A DNA stretch of 64,000 bases, taken from NCBI RefSeq assembly GCF_014193675.1, contig NZ_BLXZ01000003.1:372001-436000 (forward strand). Reading direction: 5' to 3'. The notes beneath the pieces were generated by a model. The model saw only the letters and a program-made list of their open reading frames with translations. It did no database searches and was not told the DNA's origin. Position 1 is the first letter of the stretch. Each line of letters starts with the position of its first letter. Shown piece by piece: positions 33,309 through 42,741 of the stretch. The stretch is from Geomonas limicola (GTDB lineage Bacteria > Desulfobacterota > Desulfuromonadia > Geobacterales > Geobacteraceae). Made by a program: the position numbers and the translations under genes.

Positions 33309-34490
33309 TTACTTGCTCGTTATGAGCAGAGCGGCACTTCCCATCTCCTTCTCGTCGCCAGCTACCGGTGCTCCGAAGCGGTCCGTCGTGTATCTCAGTT
33401 TGGCCTTGACCGTGTACAAGCCCGGTGCCACTGCCGGGTCCCAGTTCAGCAGGCGTTCTTCGCCGGCCCGAACCGGCGGTTCATGGCTCCCCTGGGCGTC
33501 GGCGCGCGTCTGCGCATACCCCTCGTACCCCGAGAGCTTCTTGTCCGCTTCCAGGAACGCCTTGTCATCGGGACGGGCACTGAAGTTCGGCGCAAAGAGC
33601 CACTCTTTACGCGCCCGGCTCACCCCCTGCCGGTCCAGCACCTCGACCGAGAGGTACACGCCGCGGGCATTGGGACCGGTCGGGACCGAGTGACCGGCTC
33701 CGATGTTGGTCACGCTGAAGGATAGCTGCGCTTTATCCGTATCACGCTGGATGATGGAGAGGCCCAGCGAGCCGGTCAGCCGCTGGCTGGAGTGGCCGCC
33801 GGTCCAGAGATGCCGCGCGACAGCGACGGGAGCACCATCCGTGTCTTCGGCGACCTTGCGCAGGGTGCGCGGCATGTGGCAATCCTGGCACTGCTGCGCA
33901 CCGAGCCCCGGCTTGTTGAAGTCCTCGCGCCACTCCAGGAAGGTCTGGTACTGCCCCCCCACGATCCTCTTGTCCGTGGTGTCGACGTGACAGTGGGCGC
34001 AGACGGCAGAGCTCTGCAGGGCGGGCTCCACGACAGATGCGTGAGGCGCGTTCTTCGAGCTGCGGACGCCCCGCACCTTCCCCTCGGGCGTCAGGTGACA
34101 GGTGGCGCAGGTAATCGAGATTTCGCCCGCATTGCTCACGTTGGGGAGCTGCTTCCCCAGGTCGTCCTTCCCGGGGATGTTGAAGGTGCCGGCGAAATGG
34201 CAGGCGCGGCACCACTCGACATCCCCCCCGGAGGCAAGCGGCGTGAACTTGGAGGTGGCATGGGCTGTCGCTGCAGAAGAGACCGTCGCGGGTATGGCGT
34301 GGTTGGCGGAGTGGGTATCGCTCCCAACGCCGAAGGCGTATTCGCGATAGAGCGTCTGGTGACACTCGCCGCAGGTCTCCGAAGGGGTTGCAGCACCCTT
34401 GGGAAAGCTGACCGATTCAGCAAAAGCGATGGATGCCATTGTCGTAAGGATGGTGAACACCGTGCCCAGGAGCGTGATACGTCTTTTCAT
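33309..34490 (-). CDS. Periplasmic pentahaem c-type cytochrome
   Basis: A 393-residue exported protein with signal peptide (LLGTVFTILTTMASIAFAES). Five CxxCH motifs are visible: CGECH, CRACH, CATCH, CAHCH and CQDCH, all in the first 240 residues; a beta-rich C-terminal domain (SFSVTNIGAGHSVPTGPNARGVYLSVEV) follows. Extra histidines (DTHSANHAIP, HLWTGGHSS) can be distal ligands. It probably carries electrons in the periplasm; a partner is not adjacent. GAGAGGG precedes the ATG at 34490. It is divergent from the MocR-type regulator. Confidence 0.93.
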   Translation of the reverse strand: MKRRITLLGTVFTILTTMASIAFAESVSFPKGAATPSETCGECHQTLYREYAFGVGSDTHSANHAIPATVSSAATAHATSKFTPLASGGDVEWCRACHFAGTFNIPGKDDLGKQLPNVSNAGEISITCATCHLTPEGKVRGVRSSKNAPHASVVEPALQSSAVCAHCHVDTTDKRIVGGQYQTFLEWREDFNKPGLGAQQCQDCHMPRTLRKVAEDTDGAPVAVARHLWTGGHSSQRLTGSLGLSIIQRDTDKAQLSFSVTNIGAGHSVPTGPNARGVYLSVEVLDRQGVSRARKEWLFAPNFSARPDDKAFLEADKKLSGYEGYAQTRADAQGSHEPPVRAGEERLLNWDPAVAPGLYTVKAKLRYTTDRFGAPVAGDEKEMGSAALLITSK

Positions 34491-34703
34491 TGTTACCCTC
34501 TCGATGTTTGTGTGATTTCCCGGCTGCGCGTTTGCCGGACTGACATCAGTGAGGGGAGCATAAGCTGACTGTGCAACCATTCACAGTCGCAGTTTTCGTT
34601 TTTTTTATGGTGGCAGATTTGATTGTGTGCGAGTATGCAGAAACGGCTGGCGAGTTTCGTTGGCAGGCGGAGCGATCTTCACCAAGAGACGACCGGGGGC
34701 ACC

Positions 34704-36095
34704 ATGTTCATCCTGAATAGCAGCGATCCTGTGCCGTTGTACAAACAGCTCTACCACCAGATCAGGGAGCACATCCTGACCGGCAAGCTCCCTGCCGAGA
34801 GCCGGCTCCCGTCCGTGAGGCAGCTGGCCAGCGAGCTTTCCGCCAGTGCCAACACCGTTGACGGCGCCTACCAGGAGCTTTACGCGGAGGGGTACATCTA
34901 CAGCAGGCCGCGCAGCGGCTACTTCGTTTCGTCACTGGACCAGGAGGTGGCGCCGCGCCCCGCACCCCGCAAGCTGGGTAAAAGCGACTTTCTGCCGGCT
35001 CCCCCCGCCCGCTTTACCTACGACTTCCACCCTGCCCGCCTCGATCCGGAAAGTTTCCCCGCCGAACTCTGGCGCAAGTGCCTGACCGAGGGGCTGCGTT
35101 ATAACGGCCGCGAGTTTACCCACTACGGCGAGCTCCAGGGGGACTGGGGGCTGCGCTGCTCCATTCAAAGCTACCTGGAGAAATCGCGCGGCGTGGTGTG
35201 CGACCCCGAGCAGGTCGTGGTCTGTTGCGGGCTGCACCAATCCCTGGAAATTGCCGCGCAACTTCTGAAAGACGACCATCGCGTGGTGGCAGTCGAGAAC
35301 CCCGGCTACCACCTGCCACGTGACGTCTTTGCCAACCATGGCTTTAGCATCCTACCGGTCCCCGTCGGGCAGAGCGGGATAGACCTGAACCAGCTCAAGG
35401 CCGGCAACGCCGACATCGTCTACGTGACCCCCTCGCACCAGTTGCCGCTGGGGTACGTGATGCCGGTGGCGAACCGGCTGGGCTTGATCGAGTGGGCGGA
35501 ATCCGGGGGGAGGTACCTCATCGAGGACGACTACGACAGCGAGCTCCGCTACCAGGGGAACCCGATACCGTCCCTGCAGGGGCTGCGTCCGACCGGCAAC
35601 ATCATCTACTCGGGGACCTTCTCCAAGATCCTCTCTCCGGCCCTGCGCCTGAGTTACCTGGTACTCCCCTACTCGCTTCTGGGCGCCTACCGCCAGCGCT
35701 ACAGCAGCTACAACTGTTCCGTGTCGCTGGTCGAGCAACGAGCCATGGCAAGTTTCATGGAGCAGGGGCACTGGGAGCGGCATATCCGGCGCATGCGCAC
35801 CGTCTACAAGAAAAAGCACGACACCCTGTTGCGTGCTGTGGAGGCGAGTTTCGGCAAACGGGCCGTGGTAATCGGCCAGGGTGCCGGGCTCCACGTGGTC
35901 ATCCAGTTGCCCGAGACCACTAAAAGCGAAGCGGAGATCCTGGACAAGGGGCGGCAAAAGGGGATCGGGCTGATTCCCTTTTCCGACTTCCACGTCACCG
36001 GGAAAGCCGGGAGAGTCACCCTGGTATTAGGTTTTGGTGGGTTTAAAGGTAGTGAGATCGAGCAAGGCATCGCCCTGCTCTCCCAGATCTGCTAA
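34704..36095 (+). CDS. MocR/PdxR-type PLP-dependent GntR regulator
   Basis: A 463-residue fusion. The N-terminal GntR winged helix (residues 8-75: LYKQLYHQIREHILTGKL, LPSVRQLASELSASANTVDGAYQEL) joins an aminotransferase-fold domain with IEDDYDSELRY and the PLP lysine in YSGTFSKILSPALRLSYLVLP. MocR regulators sense PLP or amino-acid derivatives and control nearby genes. The divergent cytochrome gene is its nearest possible target, but this is only positional. Start at 34704 with GGGGG upstream; the frame is open to 34623. Confidence 0.9.
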   Translation: MFILNSSDPVPLYKQLYHQIREHILTGKLPAESRLPSVRQLASELSASANTVDGAYQELYAEGYIYSRPRSGYFVSSLDQEVAPRPAPRKLGKSDFLPAPPARFTYDFHPARLDPESFPAELWRKCLTEGLRYNGREFTHYGELQGDWGLRCSIQSYLEKSRGVVCDPEQVVVCCGLHQSLEIAAQLLKDDHRVVAVENPGYHLPRDVFANHGFSILPVPVGQSGIDLNQLKAGNADIVYVTPSHQLPLGYVMPVANRLGLIEWAESGGRYLIEDDYDSELRYQGNPIPSLQGLRPTGNIIYSGTFSKILSPALRLSYLVLPYSLLGAYRQRYSSYNCSVSLVEQRAMASFMEQGHWERHIRRMRTVYKKKHDTLLRAVEASFGKRAVVIGQGAGLHVVIQLPETTKSEAEILDKGRQKGIGLIPFSDFHVTGKAGRVTLVLGFGGFKGSEIEQGIALLSQIC

Positions 36096-36190
36096 AGGCA
36101 ATTGACGATTGACGGTTGACGATACACCCGTTCAGTTTTGTCTTTCCCCTGCGTTCCTCTGTGCACCTCTGTGGTGAGGCTCTTGTTCTT
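36096..36190. repeat. Composite heptamer repeats between the MocR gene and dcd
   Basis: A short block of TTGACGA-type heptamers (36098-36122), then a CCTCTGTG/GTGGTGAGG block (36135-36185). The first block starts within three bases of the stop codon. Confidence 0.65.
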
Positions 36191-36198
36191 GCCTTGAA

Positions 36199-36717
36199 CT
36201 AAGGTTTCACCTGGTTCACAAATCTCCCCTGGTATTTGGCCGAGCCGATGCAACGCTCGAAAACGAACTGGCAGATCCGCGTTCCCGGATAGAGCGCCAG
36301 CGGTCCGCGTCCCAGGTTCACGATTTCCAGCACCTGCTGGTTCGAGATACCCGGTTGCATGAACCCCGCCGTCACGTGGATGGCCAGGCCGAACCGGGCG
36401 AAGCGGCTGCGCCCCTCCAGCCATCCCGCAACCCCCTCCGAAAGCGTGATGCGTTCCCTGGTGATTCCCAGGATCATCTCGCACGGGGCGATGGTAATGA
36501 ACTCCCCCTCGGCCAGCGAAACCAGTTCCGTGACATCGGCAAAATCCGAGTCGTTGTGCACGTGGTAGATCCCGGCCTCTTTTTTGAAGACCCGGAAGTC
36601 GCTCCCCAGCGTAAGATCCACCGATCCCGGGCCGATCTGGGACTCCTCCAGCGGATCGATGCTGATTTCCCCGCGGCTGATTGCCGCCCGTATTTCCTCG
36701 CCGACCAAAATCGACAT
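36199..36717 (-). CDS. dcd: dCTP deaminase
   Basis: A 172-residue trimeric enzyme that deaminates dCTP to dUTP for thymidylate supply. Motifs: QIGPGSVDLTLGSDFRVF at the N terminus, EGRSRFARFGLAIHVTAGFMQPG at the active site (the Ser/Arg of GRSRFAR and the TAG loop), and VLEIVNLG with the catalytic glutamate. TRICQFVFE is the conserved C-terminal strand. The length is normal. A relaxed spacing in the active-site loop does not exclude the bifunctional dCTP deaminase/dUTPase type. Confidence 0.88.
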   Translation of the reverse strand: MSILVGEEIRAAISRGEISIDPLEESQIGPGSVDLTLGSDFRVFKKEAGIYHVHNDSDFADVTELVSLAEGEFITIAPCEMILGITRERITLSEGVAGWLEGRSRFARFGLAIHVTAGFMQPGISNQQVLEIVNLGRGPLALYPGTRICQFVFERCIGSAKYQGRFVNQVKP

Positions 36718-36943
36718 AGCTCCCCCTTCCTTCCGACACCTGCAGGACGACGTCTTGATCCCTTTCCTGGTCTTATCGGCAAGGCTCAGGTGAACGGAAG
36801 TGCTGAAAGCCTATCCTAGCATTTTTCCGTGTCGACTTATTATCTGCAGTGCGTCCCGGGAACAGGTGCCCACCGCGAAGGTGTTCCGGAGCTTCCCGGA
36901 CGCATGAAAAGGTTGTTCCCCGCCAGCAAAGGCCGCCCAGCGT

Positions 36944-36976
36944 CCCCCCTTTGCGAAGGGGGGACAGGGGGATTTG
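36944..36976. repeat. CCCCTTTGCGAAGGGGGG palindromic repeat, copy 2
   Basis: Nearly identical to 30782-30815. It lies 28 bases downstream of the chemoreceptor stop. Confidence 0.75.
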
Positions 36977-37004
36977 CCTCTCCAGCCTGCGCCGGATGGC
37001 CCAG

Positions 37005-38618
37005 CTACAGCTTGAACTGGCCCACCATCTGTTCCAGTTCTTCGGCGTTTCGTCTCAGCTGTGCGGCGACGGTCGCCGACTCGTGGGCGCCGGATGCCGT
37101 GTCCTGGACCACGCGTGAGATCTGCTGCATGTTGCTGGAGATCTCCCCGGTGGTGGCGTTTTGCTCTTCGGCCGCCGTGGCCACCTGCTGGATCAGGCCG
37201 GCCACCTCGCTGATCTGGCTCAGGATCTCCTCGAGGGCCGCCCCCGACCTGGCCGCCTCCTGCGTCCCAATCTCAACCTGCTGCACCCCCTCTTCCATGG
37301 CCGTCACCGCTTCCCGGGTTTCCCGCTGGATCGCCTTGATCATCTCGCCGATTTCGCGGGTCGCCCTGGTGGTGCGCTCCGCGAGCGCCCTCACTTCGTC
37401 TGCCACAACGGCGAAGCCGCGCCCCTGCTCGCCTGCCCGGGCCGCCTCGATGGCGGCGTTGAGCGCAAGGAGGTTGGTCTGGTCGGCGATGTCCTCGATC
37501 GTCTCCACGATGGCTCCGATCTGGTCCGAGCGCGCGCCGAGATTGGTCACGGTCTGGGCCGATCCCTTGACCCGTTCGGCGATCTGCCCCATGACGACAA
37601 CCGTCCGCTCCACGACACCCGCCCCCTGCTGCGCCGACCGGCTCGAGCGCTGGGCGCCGTCCGCGGCGTTGTGACAGTTGATGGCGATGTCGTTGGAGGT
37701 GGCCGACATCTCTTCCCCGGCGGTTGCCACGGTGCCGGCCTGCCCCGCCACCTCCTCTGCGCCGGCCGCTATCTGTTCCGCGGCGCTGGCCAGTTGCTGC
37801 GATGCGGAGGAAACCTGTCCCGAGGTCTGGGCCATCCGCATGACGATGCCGCGCAGCTTCTCCAGGAAGACGTTGAAGTACCTGCAGATCTCTGCGAACT
37901 CGTCCTTGCGGGATTCGTCGAGCCGCTTGGTGAGGTCCCCTTCCCCTTCGGCTATGTCCATGATCATCAGGCGCAGGGCATCCACCGGTTTCATGATTGC
38001 CTTGAAAAGCCAGCCCGCCAACCCGGCTTGCAGCAGGAGCCCGACCACCCCGATGATCAGCCCCCGGACCATGACACTCTGGATGGTTTGGTCAAAGAGT
38101 TCGTCGGATTCCTTCATCTCCTTTTGCATGGACACGACCACCTTGTCCATGGCCGACTCGACCTTGGAGACCTCGCTATCGATGAGGCCGTGCAGCTGGT
38201 GAATTTCCGGCGTGAGATCATTGGTGGTTTTGAGGGCCGGCAGCAGTTTGTTCTCGAAGAGGTTGACCATCTCCTTGCTGGCGCCGACCGCGATCGCTAC
38301 CTGTTTCTTTTCTTCCGGGGTATCCGCTACCTTGACCGCGAGGTCGAAGATTTTGAAGACCTCCGTTTTCCGCTCACTCCACTCCTTCTGAGTTTCAGCC
38401 AGTTTGCGCTCCATAATCGCGTCCGCGATGATGTGGTACAGCGCCATCCCGCCCATGGAGGCTTCCTTCATGTCCACGCACTCCTGGGAGCGCTTGGCCC
38501 CGAGGTCCTGCATAGCGGCGAGATTTTTCAGGCTGGTGTAGTTGACGGTGACGATAGCCGCCAGGGTAAAAAAGGTGATGAGGACGTTGACGATGACTTT
38601 CGATTTGATGGTTGCCAT
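37005..38618 (-). CDS. Methyl-accepting chemotaxis protein with helical-bundle sensor
   Basis: A 537-residue chemoreceptor. TM1 is at about 8-27, a periplasmic all-helical sensor (about 30-185; heavily charged helices such as [20 protein letters not shown]), TM2 (about 188-210), then HAMP ([22 protein letters not shown]) and the signalling hairpin with [23 protein letters not shown] and [18 protein letters not shown]. It ends VGQFKL, like the paralogue at 8861, without CheR pentapeptide. GGAGAACCC precedes the ATG. Confidence 0.95.
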   Translation of the reverse strand: MATIKSKVIVNVLITFFTLAAIVTVNYTSLKNLAAMQDLGAKRSQECVDMKEASMGGMALYHIIADAIMERKLAETQKEWSERKTEVFKIFDLAVKVADTPEEKKQVAIAVGASKEMVNLFENKLLPALKTTNDLTPEIHQLHGLIDSEVSKVESAMDKVVVSMQKEMKESDELFDQTIQSVMVRGLIIGVVGLLLQAGLAGWLFKAIMKPVDALRLMIMDIAEGEGDLTKRLDESRKDEFAEICRYFNVFLEKLRGIVMRMAQTSGQVSSASQQLASAAEQIAAGAEEVAGQAGTVATAGEEMSATSNDIAINCHNAADGAQRSSRSAQQGAGVVERTVVVMGQIAERVKGSAQTVTNLGARSDQIGAIVETIEDIADQTNLLALNAAIEAARAGEQGRGFAVVADEVRALAERTTRATREIGEMIKAIQRETREAVTAMEEGVQQVEIGTQEAARSGAALEEILSQISEVAGLIQQVATAAEEQNATTGEISSNMQQISRVVQDTASGAHESATVAAQLRRNAEELEQMVGQFKL

Positions 38619-38929
38619 GGGTTCTCCATTTGCCTCGGTGCTCTGCTGGTGATTGTAGGGTTAGCAAGCAGTGTGACGTATCACAGACAAAGTTTCCTGC
38701 CTTTACGTAAACGTTAGTCCTACAGGTCATTTCGGCAGAGTTGGTAGAGAACTTGATAAAAATCACCATACATTTGCTAAAATCACTGAGCTTAATATCA
38801 AGAAGAACCTTCTGCCGGCGTAAGAAATTTCTTTCACTCGCTCACGAAACCTTTCCAAAAGGCCTTGCGCATCAAGATGGCACAAATGGGTCTTAACTTG
38901 TTACCTTGCAGGTTCTTGAATAAGCAGGA

Positions 38930-39000
38930 TGAATGAGGGGGGCAAGCGACTGCAAATGCGAAGCAAAACTGGGTTCAGGCCCCAGTGTCCTCCGGAGATA
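38930..39000 (+). other. Possible structured RNA upstream of a strong terminator
   Basis: In the 605-base gap 38619-39223 lies a compact set of stems: GCAAGCGACTGCAAATGC, ACTGGG-N8-CCCAGT (38968-38987) and CTCCGGAG (38990-38997), ending just before the terminator at 39006. No protein frame is credible. It has the look of a small RNA or a leader, but I cannot match a known class. The 38619-38900 part holds only AT-rich promoter-like DNA for the chemoreceptor. Confidence 0.4.
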
Positions 39001-39005
39001 AAACT

Positions 39006-39036
39006 AAAAGCCCGTGCGTTCTCGGCACGGGCTTTT
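39006..39036 (+). terminator. Intrinsic terminator
   Basis: A perfect 12-bp stem AAAAGCCCGTGC/GCACGGGCTTTT with a 7-base loop. A T run on both strands makes it potentially bidirectional. No gene on the plus strand precedes it, which supports a non-coding transcript. Confidence 0.85.
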
Positions 39037-39180
39037 GCATTCATGTCCAGGAGCTACACCAGTAATCCCGGGAATATTGGATCGTTCCACGAGAGGCAGC
39101 GGGATAATTGAAGACGTGCGGGCAAACGATTCTCGAAATTAGTCAAAGTTGCAATATTGCAAGGTAGGAGATTGCTCAAA

Positions 39181-39205
39181 ATGTAAAAAGTGGAGTTTTG
39201 CCACC
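39181..39205 (+). repeat. 25-bp direct repeat, left copy
   Basis: ATGTAAAAAGTGGAGTTTTG plus CCACC. It matches 44146-44170 in 21 of 25 positions in the same orientation. The two copies flank the C45, FtsZ-like, HNH and NERD genes. Confidence 0.6.
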
Positions 39206-39223
39206 TCGGAGGCCGCCTTTCAC

Positions 39224-40300
39224 TCAACAAGCTCCGAACGAGAAACTTATGGTCTTTAGCGAGGGCTGCCCCTTTGCCTTTACTACAAAGGTAAAGATTC
39301 CAGACATGGTGTGATGCAACCGTTTTCTTGGCGTGGGCCGGTAATTATGGGCAAAGGAATTAAAGGCTGTTTCAAGTGCCGAAACCTCAGTTGCATCTTT
39401 GACATACGTCTCCAGTGCCTGCAACCGTCTTGGGCTTTCTGTCTGATCTCTATAACACCACTTAGGAGTCGTCTCGTCACTTTTGAAGTGATTGGTATGG
39501 TTAAATGCTTCTCCGGGTTGCAGCTCGATCTTCGTCAGGTCAACCCTATTTTTTCCGTTCTGCACCTCACATGGTCGGACTTCGAGTGAATACACCCCCT
39601 TGGAGGTAATAAAAGCGTGGTGGTTTGGCAAACTACATGGGTGCTTCCTATACAGGTCGGCAACAGCTTTCGGCGTACTTTGTTCCAACAAAAGTCGCGA
39701 AAAAACAGTTTTGGGTACTCGCTGATGTCCACTATCAAAAATTTCTCTATCACAGCCAATAGAGTTACCTTGAATTGCGAATCCCTTGTTACATCCAGCA
39801 GCGCTGCCGAGGAGTTGGAAAGGGTGGGAAATGGAGAAAAATTTTAATATTGAATTGTCCTTCTCTAAACTCACATTCGCCGCCAGCAGTGGCACCGGTG
39901 AAAGATATTCATCCGAGTGGACCATGATATACCCAGCGTGATCTCGTAAGACAGTCGTGGAACAAGCATAATTCGACCAAGTTTCATCGCTTTCGCCCAG
40001 ACAACATGCGAACAACCCGCCAAGGGTAGCCTTAAATCCTATTTCAGTGTCGTTCACTCCTTCCAACATCCCCGCGATTTCATCCCAAATACCGGGAAAT
40101 TCATCTTTAAGAAGGTGCTGTTTCGCCGAGTCTTTTCGGTCGTTCCTTTCATCGGTCAGCCAGCTTTTGTAATCACGGTACAGAGCCGCATGACGTTTGT
40201 CATTGCTATCACGCAGATGTGTGAAGTAATTTCCCCAGAAATGCCCAACCTCTTTTCCAACACCGTAGCTATCACCCTCAATGCTGATCACTCCAGACAT
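39224..40300 (-). CDS. C45-family Ntn hydrolase (acyl-CoA:6-APA acyltransferase-like)
   Basis: A 358-residue protein. The central part FACCLGESDETWSNYACSTTVLRDHAGYIMVHSDEYLSP has the arrangement of the C45 peptidase/AAT family: a Cys nucleophile (C113 in YACSTTV), a strand, then a HSDEY turn at the position of the family N-D motif. SISHPFQLLGSAAGCNKGFAIQGNSIGCD and FNHTNHF, PRRLQALETYV are further family regions. Members cut their own chain before the Cys and then hydrolyse or transfer amide bonds. No signal peptide is seen. It follows the FtsZ-like gene after 11 bases, so they form one operon. Confidence 0.75.
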   Translation of the reverse strand: MSGVISIEGDSYGVGKEVGHFWGNYFTHLRDSNDKRHAALYRDYKSWLTDERNDRKDSAKQHLLKDEFPGIWDEIAGMLEGVNDTEIGFKATLGGLFACCLGESDETWSNYACSTTVLRDHAGYIMVHSDEYLSPVPLLAANVSLEKDNSILKFFSISHPFQLLGSAAGCNKGFAIQGNSIGCDREIFDSGHQRVPKTVFSRLLLEQSTPKAVADLYRKHPCSLPNHHAFITSKGVYSLEVRPCEVQNGKNRVDLTKIELQPGEAFNHTNHFKSDETTPKWCYRDQTESPRRLQALETYVKDATEVSALETAFNSFAHNYRPTPRKRLHHTMSGIFTFVVKAKGQPSLKTISFSFGAC

Positions 40301-40311
40301 ATTCCCCCCTG

Positions 40312-41232
40312 CTATAGAAGATAATCACTATAAGTAGTGCTGAGAGCCATGATTGTCACCGTTACACTTGGCCTTGATGTCTCCACCAGCTGAATACCAA
40401 CAATAACCCCTATTTCTTCACCGACTTTGTCATAGAGAATTTGCGAAGTGGTATCGAATTTATCCATTGTCAGCAGAGTGTCAGCCCCGGCAAGATATGC
40501 AATTACCCCACTGGCGCTCGAAATATCGCTCCCTTGATCCGCAAGAAGACCTTGCACGATTAATGTTGCACCTGCGATGCTGACTTGTTCCGATGCTACT
40601 CCAACGGCCAGCCTGCCGATTGCTCCAGACTTCAAAGTGTCTACGACATTGTCGTAATCAATGCCGATGAGACCTTTATGGGTAAGAATATTTGTCAAAG
40701 TAGCAACCAGGTGCGTTAAAGCATATTCTGTCCCCTCATCCCGACTCTCGAGTGACGGGGTTACACTTGCCAAGTCACCACCAAGTGACCTGTAGGAAAC
40801 TGGCCACAACGAGGTGACGAAGGGCAACAGACTGGCTTTTCCCTGATTATCAGGAACCACTCCGAGGATCGGGACTTCAGTGTCTCGTACTGATCCAGCT
40901 ACCTGCCTGAAAACTACCTCACACAGCGGGTCGTCAAATCCAGAGACAATGAACAAAAAGTCGCAGGTTCGCACCGCAGCAAGGACAGTTTCCATCTCCG
41001 CAAGTCGACCTGATCGCTTATTGAACCAGATCTCGTGACAAGAAAGGTCGCATTGGGTCTTGGAGAGCTTCTGCACCGTCCGCGCCCCCAATGGGCCGAT
41101 TCCGACCACAGCCAGCCTCGCTACCTCTTCATCAGCAATATTCTGTTTCCAGACTCTTCCGTAACTGCGCGTATAAAGCTCCCCGAGAAGTTCCGTCTCC
41201 AACTGAGAATTTTGTGCGGTCACCATTCCCAT
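40312..41232 (-). CDS. Degenerate FtsZ/tubulin-like protein
   Basis: A 306-residue protein that aligns along its length with FtsZ. The N-terminal nucleotide fold has LAVVGIGPLGARTVQKL where FtsZ has the poly-Gly T1 loop. TCDFLFIVSGFDDPLCEVV replaces the GGGTGTG tubulin signature, so the phosphate-binding glycines are gone. The C-terminal domain is clear: THKGLIGIDYDNVVDTLKSG (T7 loop, with D192 kept and the second Asp replaced by Asn), GRLAVGVASEQ, GVIAYLAGADTLLTMDKF and RPSVTVTIMALST. It is therefore a probable GTPase-dead member. GGGGAGG precedes the ATG at 41232. First gene of a two-gene operon with the C45 hydrolase. Confidence 0.72.
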   Translation of the reverse strand: MGMVTAQNSQLETELLGELYTRSYGRVWKQNIADEEVARLAVVGIGPLGARTVQKLSKTQCDLSCHEIWFNKRSGRLAEMETVLAAVRTCDFLFIVSGFDDPLCEVVFRQVAGSVRDTEVPILGVVPDNQGKASLLPFVTSLWPVSYRSLGGDLASVTPSLESRDEGTEYALTHLVATLTNILTHKGLIGIDYDNVVDTLKSGAIGRLAVGVASEQVSIAGATLIVQGLLADQGSDISSASGVIAYLAGADTLLTMDKFDTTSQILYDKVGEEIGVIVGIQLVETSRPSVTVTIMALSTTYSDYLL

Positions 41233-41491
41233 TGCTGAATTCCTCCCCAAAGAGGCGGTGTGAGGGTGAAGTCCTGTCGCGCAGGGACACCGACAGACAT
41301 ATAAGGACCTACTACTTGGGAGTCTCAAAGAATAGCAACATTCGCCAAAGCTCCAGATATTTTAATTCATATCGGACCGAGACAGTTTATCTTTAAGAAC
41401 ACGCACCAAGAACTTGCGCCGAATGTGTAGGAAATTAACCTATCGGTTCTGACATATTTCCGGTGGGGCTCCCTGTATTTCCTTAAACACT

Positions 41492-41520
41492 TTGACTTTT
41501 AATTGTGCCTATCCTAATCT
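41492..41520 (+). promoter_or_regulatory. Putative promoter of the HNH nuclease gene
   Basis: TTGACT at 41492 and TAATCT at 41515, spacer 17. It lies in the 338-base AT-rich gap 41233-41570 between divergent genes, which has no other feature I can name. Confidence 0.5.
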
Positions 41521-41570
41521 ATCCACTTCTTCATGAGGATTGATTCCCAAAGGAAAGGTGGAACCAGGAC

Positions 41571-42542
41571 GTGGAGAGCTACTACACCTACTTCTCCAAG
41601 CTCAACCGCGCACCAGGCCCTATGTGGGGCGAGGCGACCAGGCGGCGGGCACCGCATAAGCCTATCCTGCTACTTGCCGTCCTCGACCTGGTGCACCGCG
41701 GCGTCATCACCTCCCCTTTCATCTCCATTTCCGGCGACCTGGTCGAGCTTAACGAGCTCTTCAACCTTTACTGGCAGCGCGTGGTGCCGATCGGCCAAAC
41801 CAGCAGCATCGCCTTCCCCTTCTCACGCCTCGATCGGGAACCATTCTGGGAACTTGTTCCCGTACCCGGCAAATCAATCACTCCTGCCGTCATCAACAAC
41901 ACCTCAGCCGTTTCCTACCTGCGGAAATATGCACTTGGCGCCAAGCTCGATGACGATCTCTTTGCTGTGATGAGTACCGAGACCGGCCGCGAGTCGCTGC
42001 GCGAAGCATTGCTGCAATCTTGCTTCAGCCCTCTCGCCCAGGTGCTGCTGCGCGAGCAGTCATGCATCAACCGGGAGGCCTTCGACTACGGGAACCTTCT
42101 CGAGAGGCAGGCTCATCAACAAGTAGTCGAGGATCCGCCATCGGAAGACGCATTTCGCCCTGCAGCGAGGAGCCAGGGGTTCCGGCGCTCGATCATCAGG
42201 GCCTACGATCATCGCTGTGCACTCTGCGGCGTTCGTATCATCACACCAGACCAACAGACCGCGGTCGATGCCGCACACATCGTGCCATGGAGCCAAACCA
42301 AGAACGACGACATTCGAAACGGCATGGCCCTTTGCAAGCTCTGCCATTGGGCCTTCGACAGGGGAATGATCGGCGTGAGCAGCGATTACAGCGTTATTAC
42401 CTCCCGTCACATTGCGGCCAATTCAAACGTCCCCGGACTTCTAACAACACTAGCGGGTCGCGGTATCATCCCGCCAGCAGATAATGACCTGTGGCCAGCA
42501 CAGAACTATCTTGTCGAGCATCGGAAGGCATGGAGACTGTAA
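41571..42542 (+). CDS. HNH endonuclease (putative restriction endonuclease)
   Basis: A 323-residue protein. The N-terminal part (YYTYFSKLNRAP, APHKPILLLAVLDLVHRG) is typical of stand-alone HNH_2-type restriction endonucleases. The C-terminal nuclease has CALCGVRI, VDAAHIVPWSQTKNDDIRNGMALCKLCHWAFDRG, with zinc cysteines and the catalytic AHI histidine. It starts at GTG 41571; the ribosome site is weak (AGGAC). No methylase is next to it, which suggests action on modified or foreign DNA. It is divergent from the FtsZ-like/C45 operon. Confidence 0.85.
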   Translation: MESYYTYFSKLNRAPGPMWGEATRRRAPHKPILLLAVLDLVHRGVITSPFISISGDLVELNELFNLYWQRVVPIGQTSSIAFPFSRLDREPFWELVPVPGKSITPAVINNTSAVSYLRKYALGAKLDDDLFAVMSTETGRESLREALLQSCFSPLAQVLLREQSCINREAFDYGNLLERQAHQQVVEDPPSEDAFRPAARSQGFRRSIIRAYDHRCALCGVRIITPDQQTAVDAAHIVPWSQTKNDDIRNGMALCKLCHWAFDRGMIGVSSDYSVITSRHIAANSNVPGLLTTLAGRGIIPPADNDLWPAQNYLVEHRKAWRL

Positions 42543-42741
42543 ACCATTCGAGGACCAGAGTTTGATCATATTGCCTCTCGACGTTCGCTGATGGAAACCT
42601 CAGTCCCCCCCAGCAATCTACTATTTGTGACTCGCGAAGAAATAGCACGTAAAGTTTCAAAGTGTACCGTTACGAGCCGAATGTGACAAAGAGCGTGAAG
42701 CGCCATGCCGGTTCGGCTATAAATTACTCTCAGGAGAAGAG

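Noticed and set aside
38929..39111. 60-aa plus-strand protein near the structured element
   Set aside because: The frame runs through the perfect terminator stem and shows no protein-like composition; a non-coding element is more likely.
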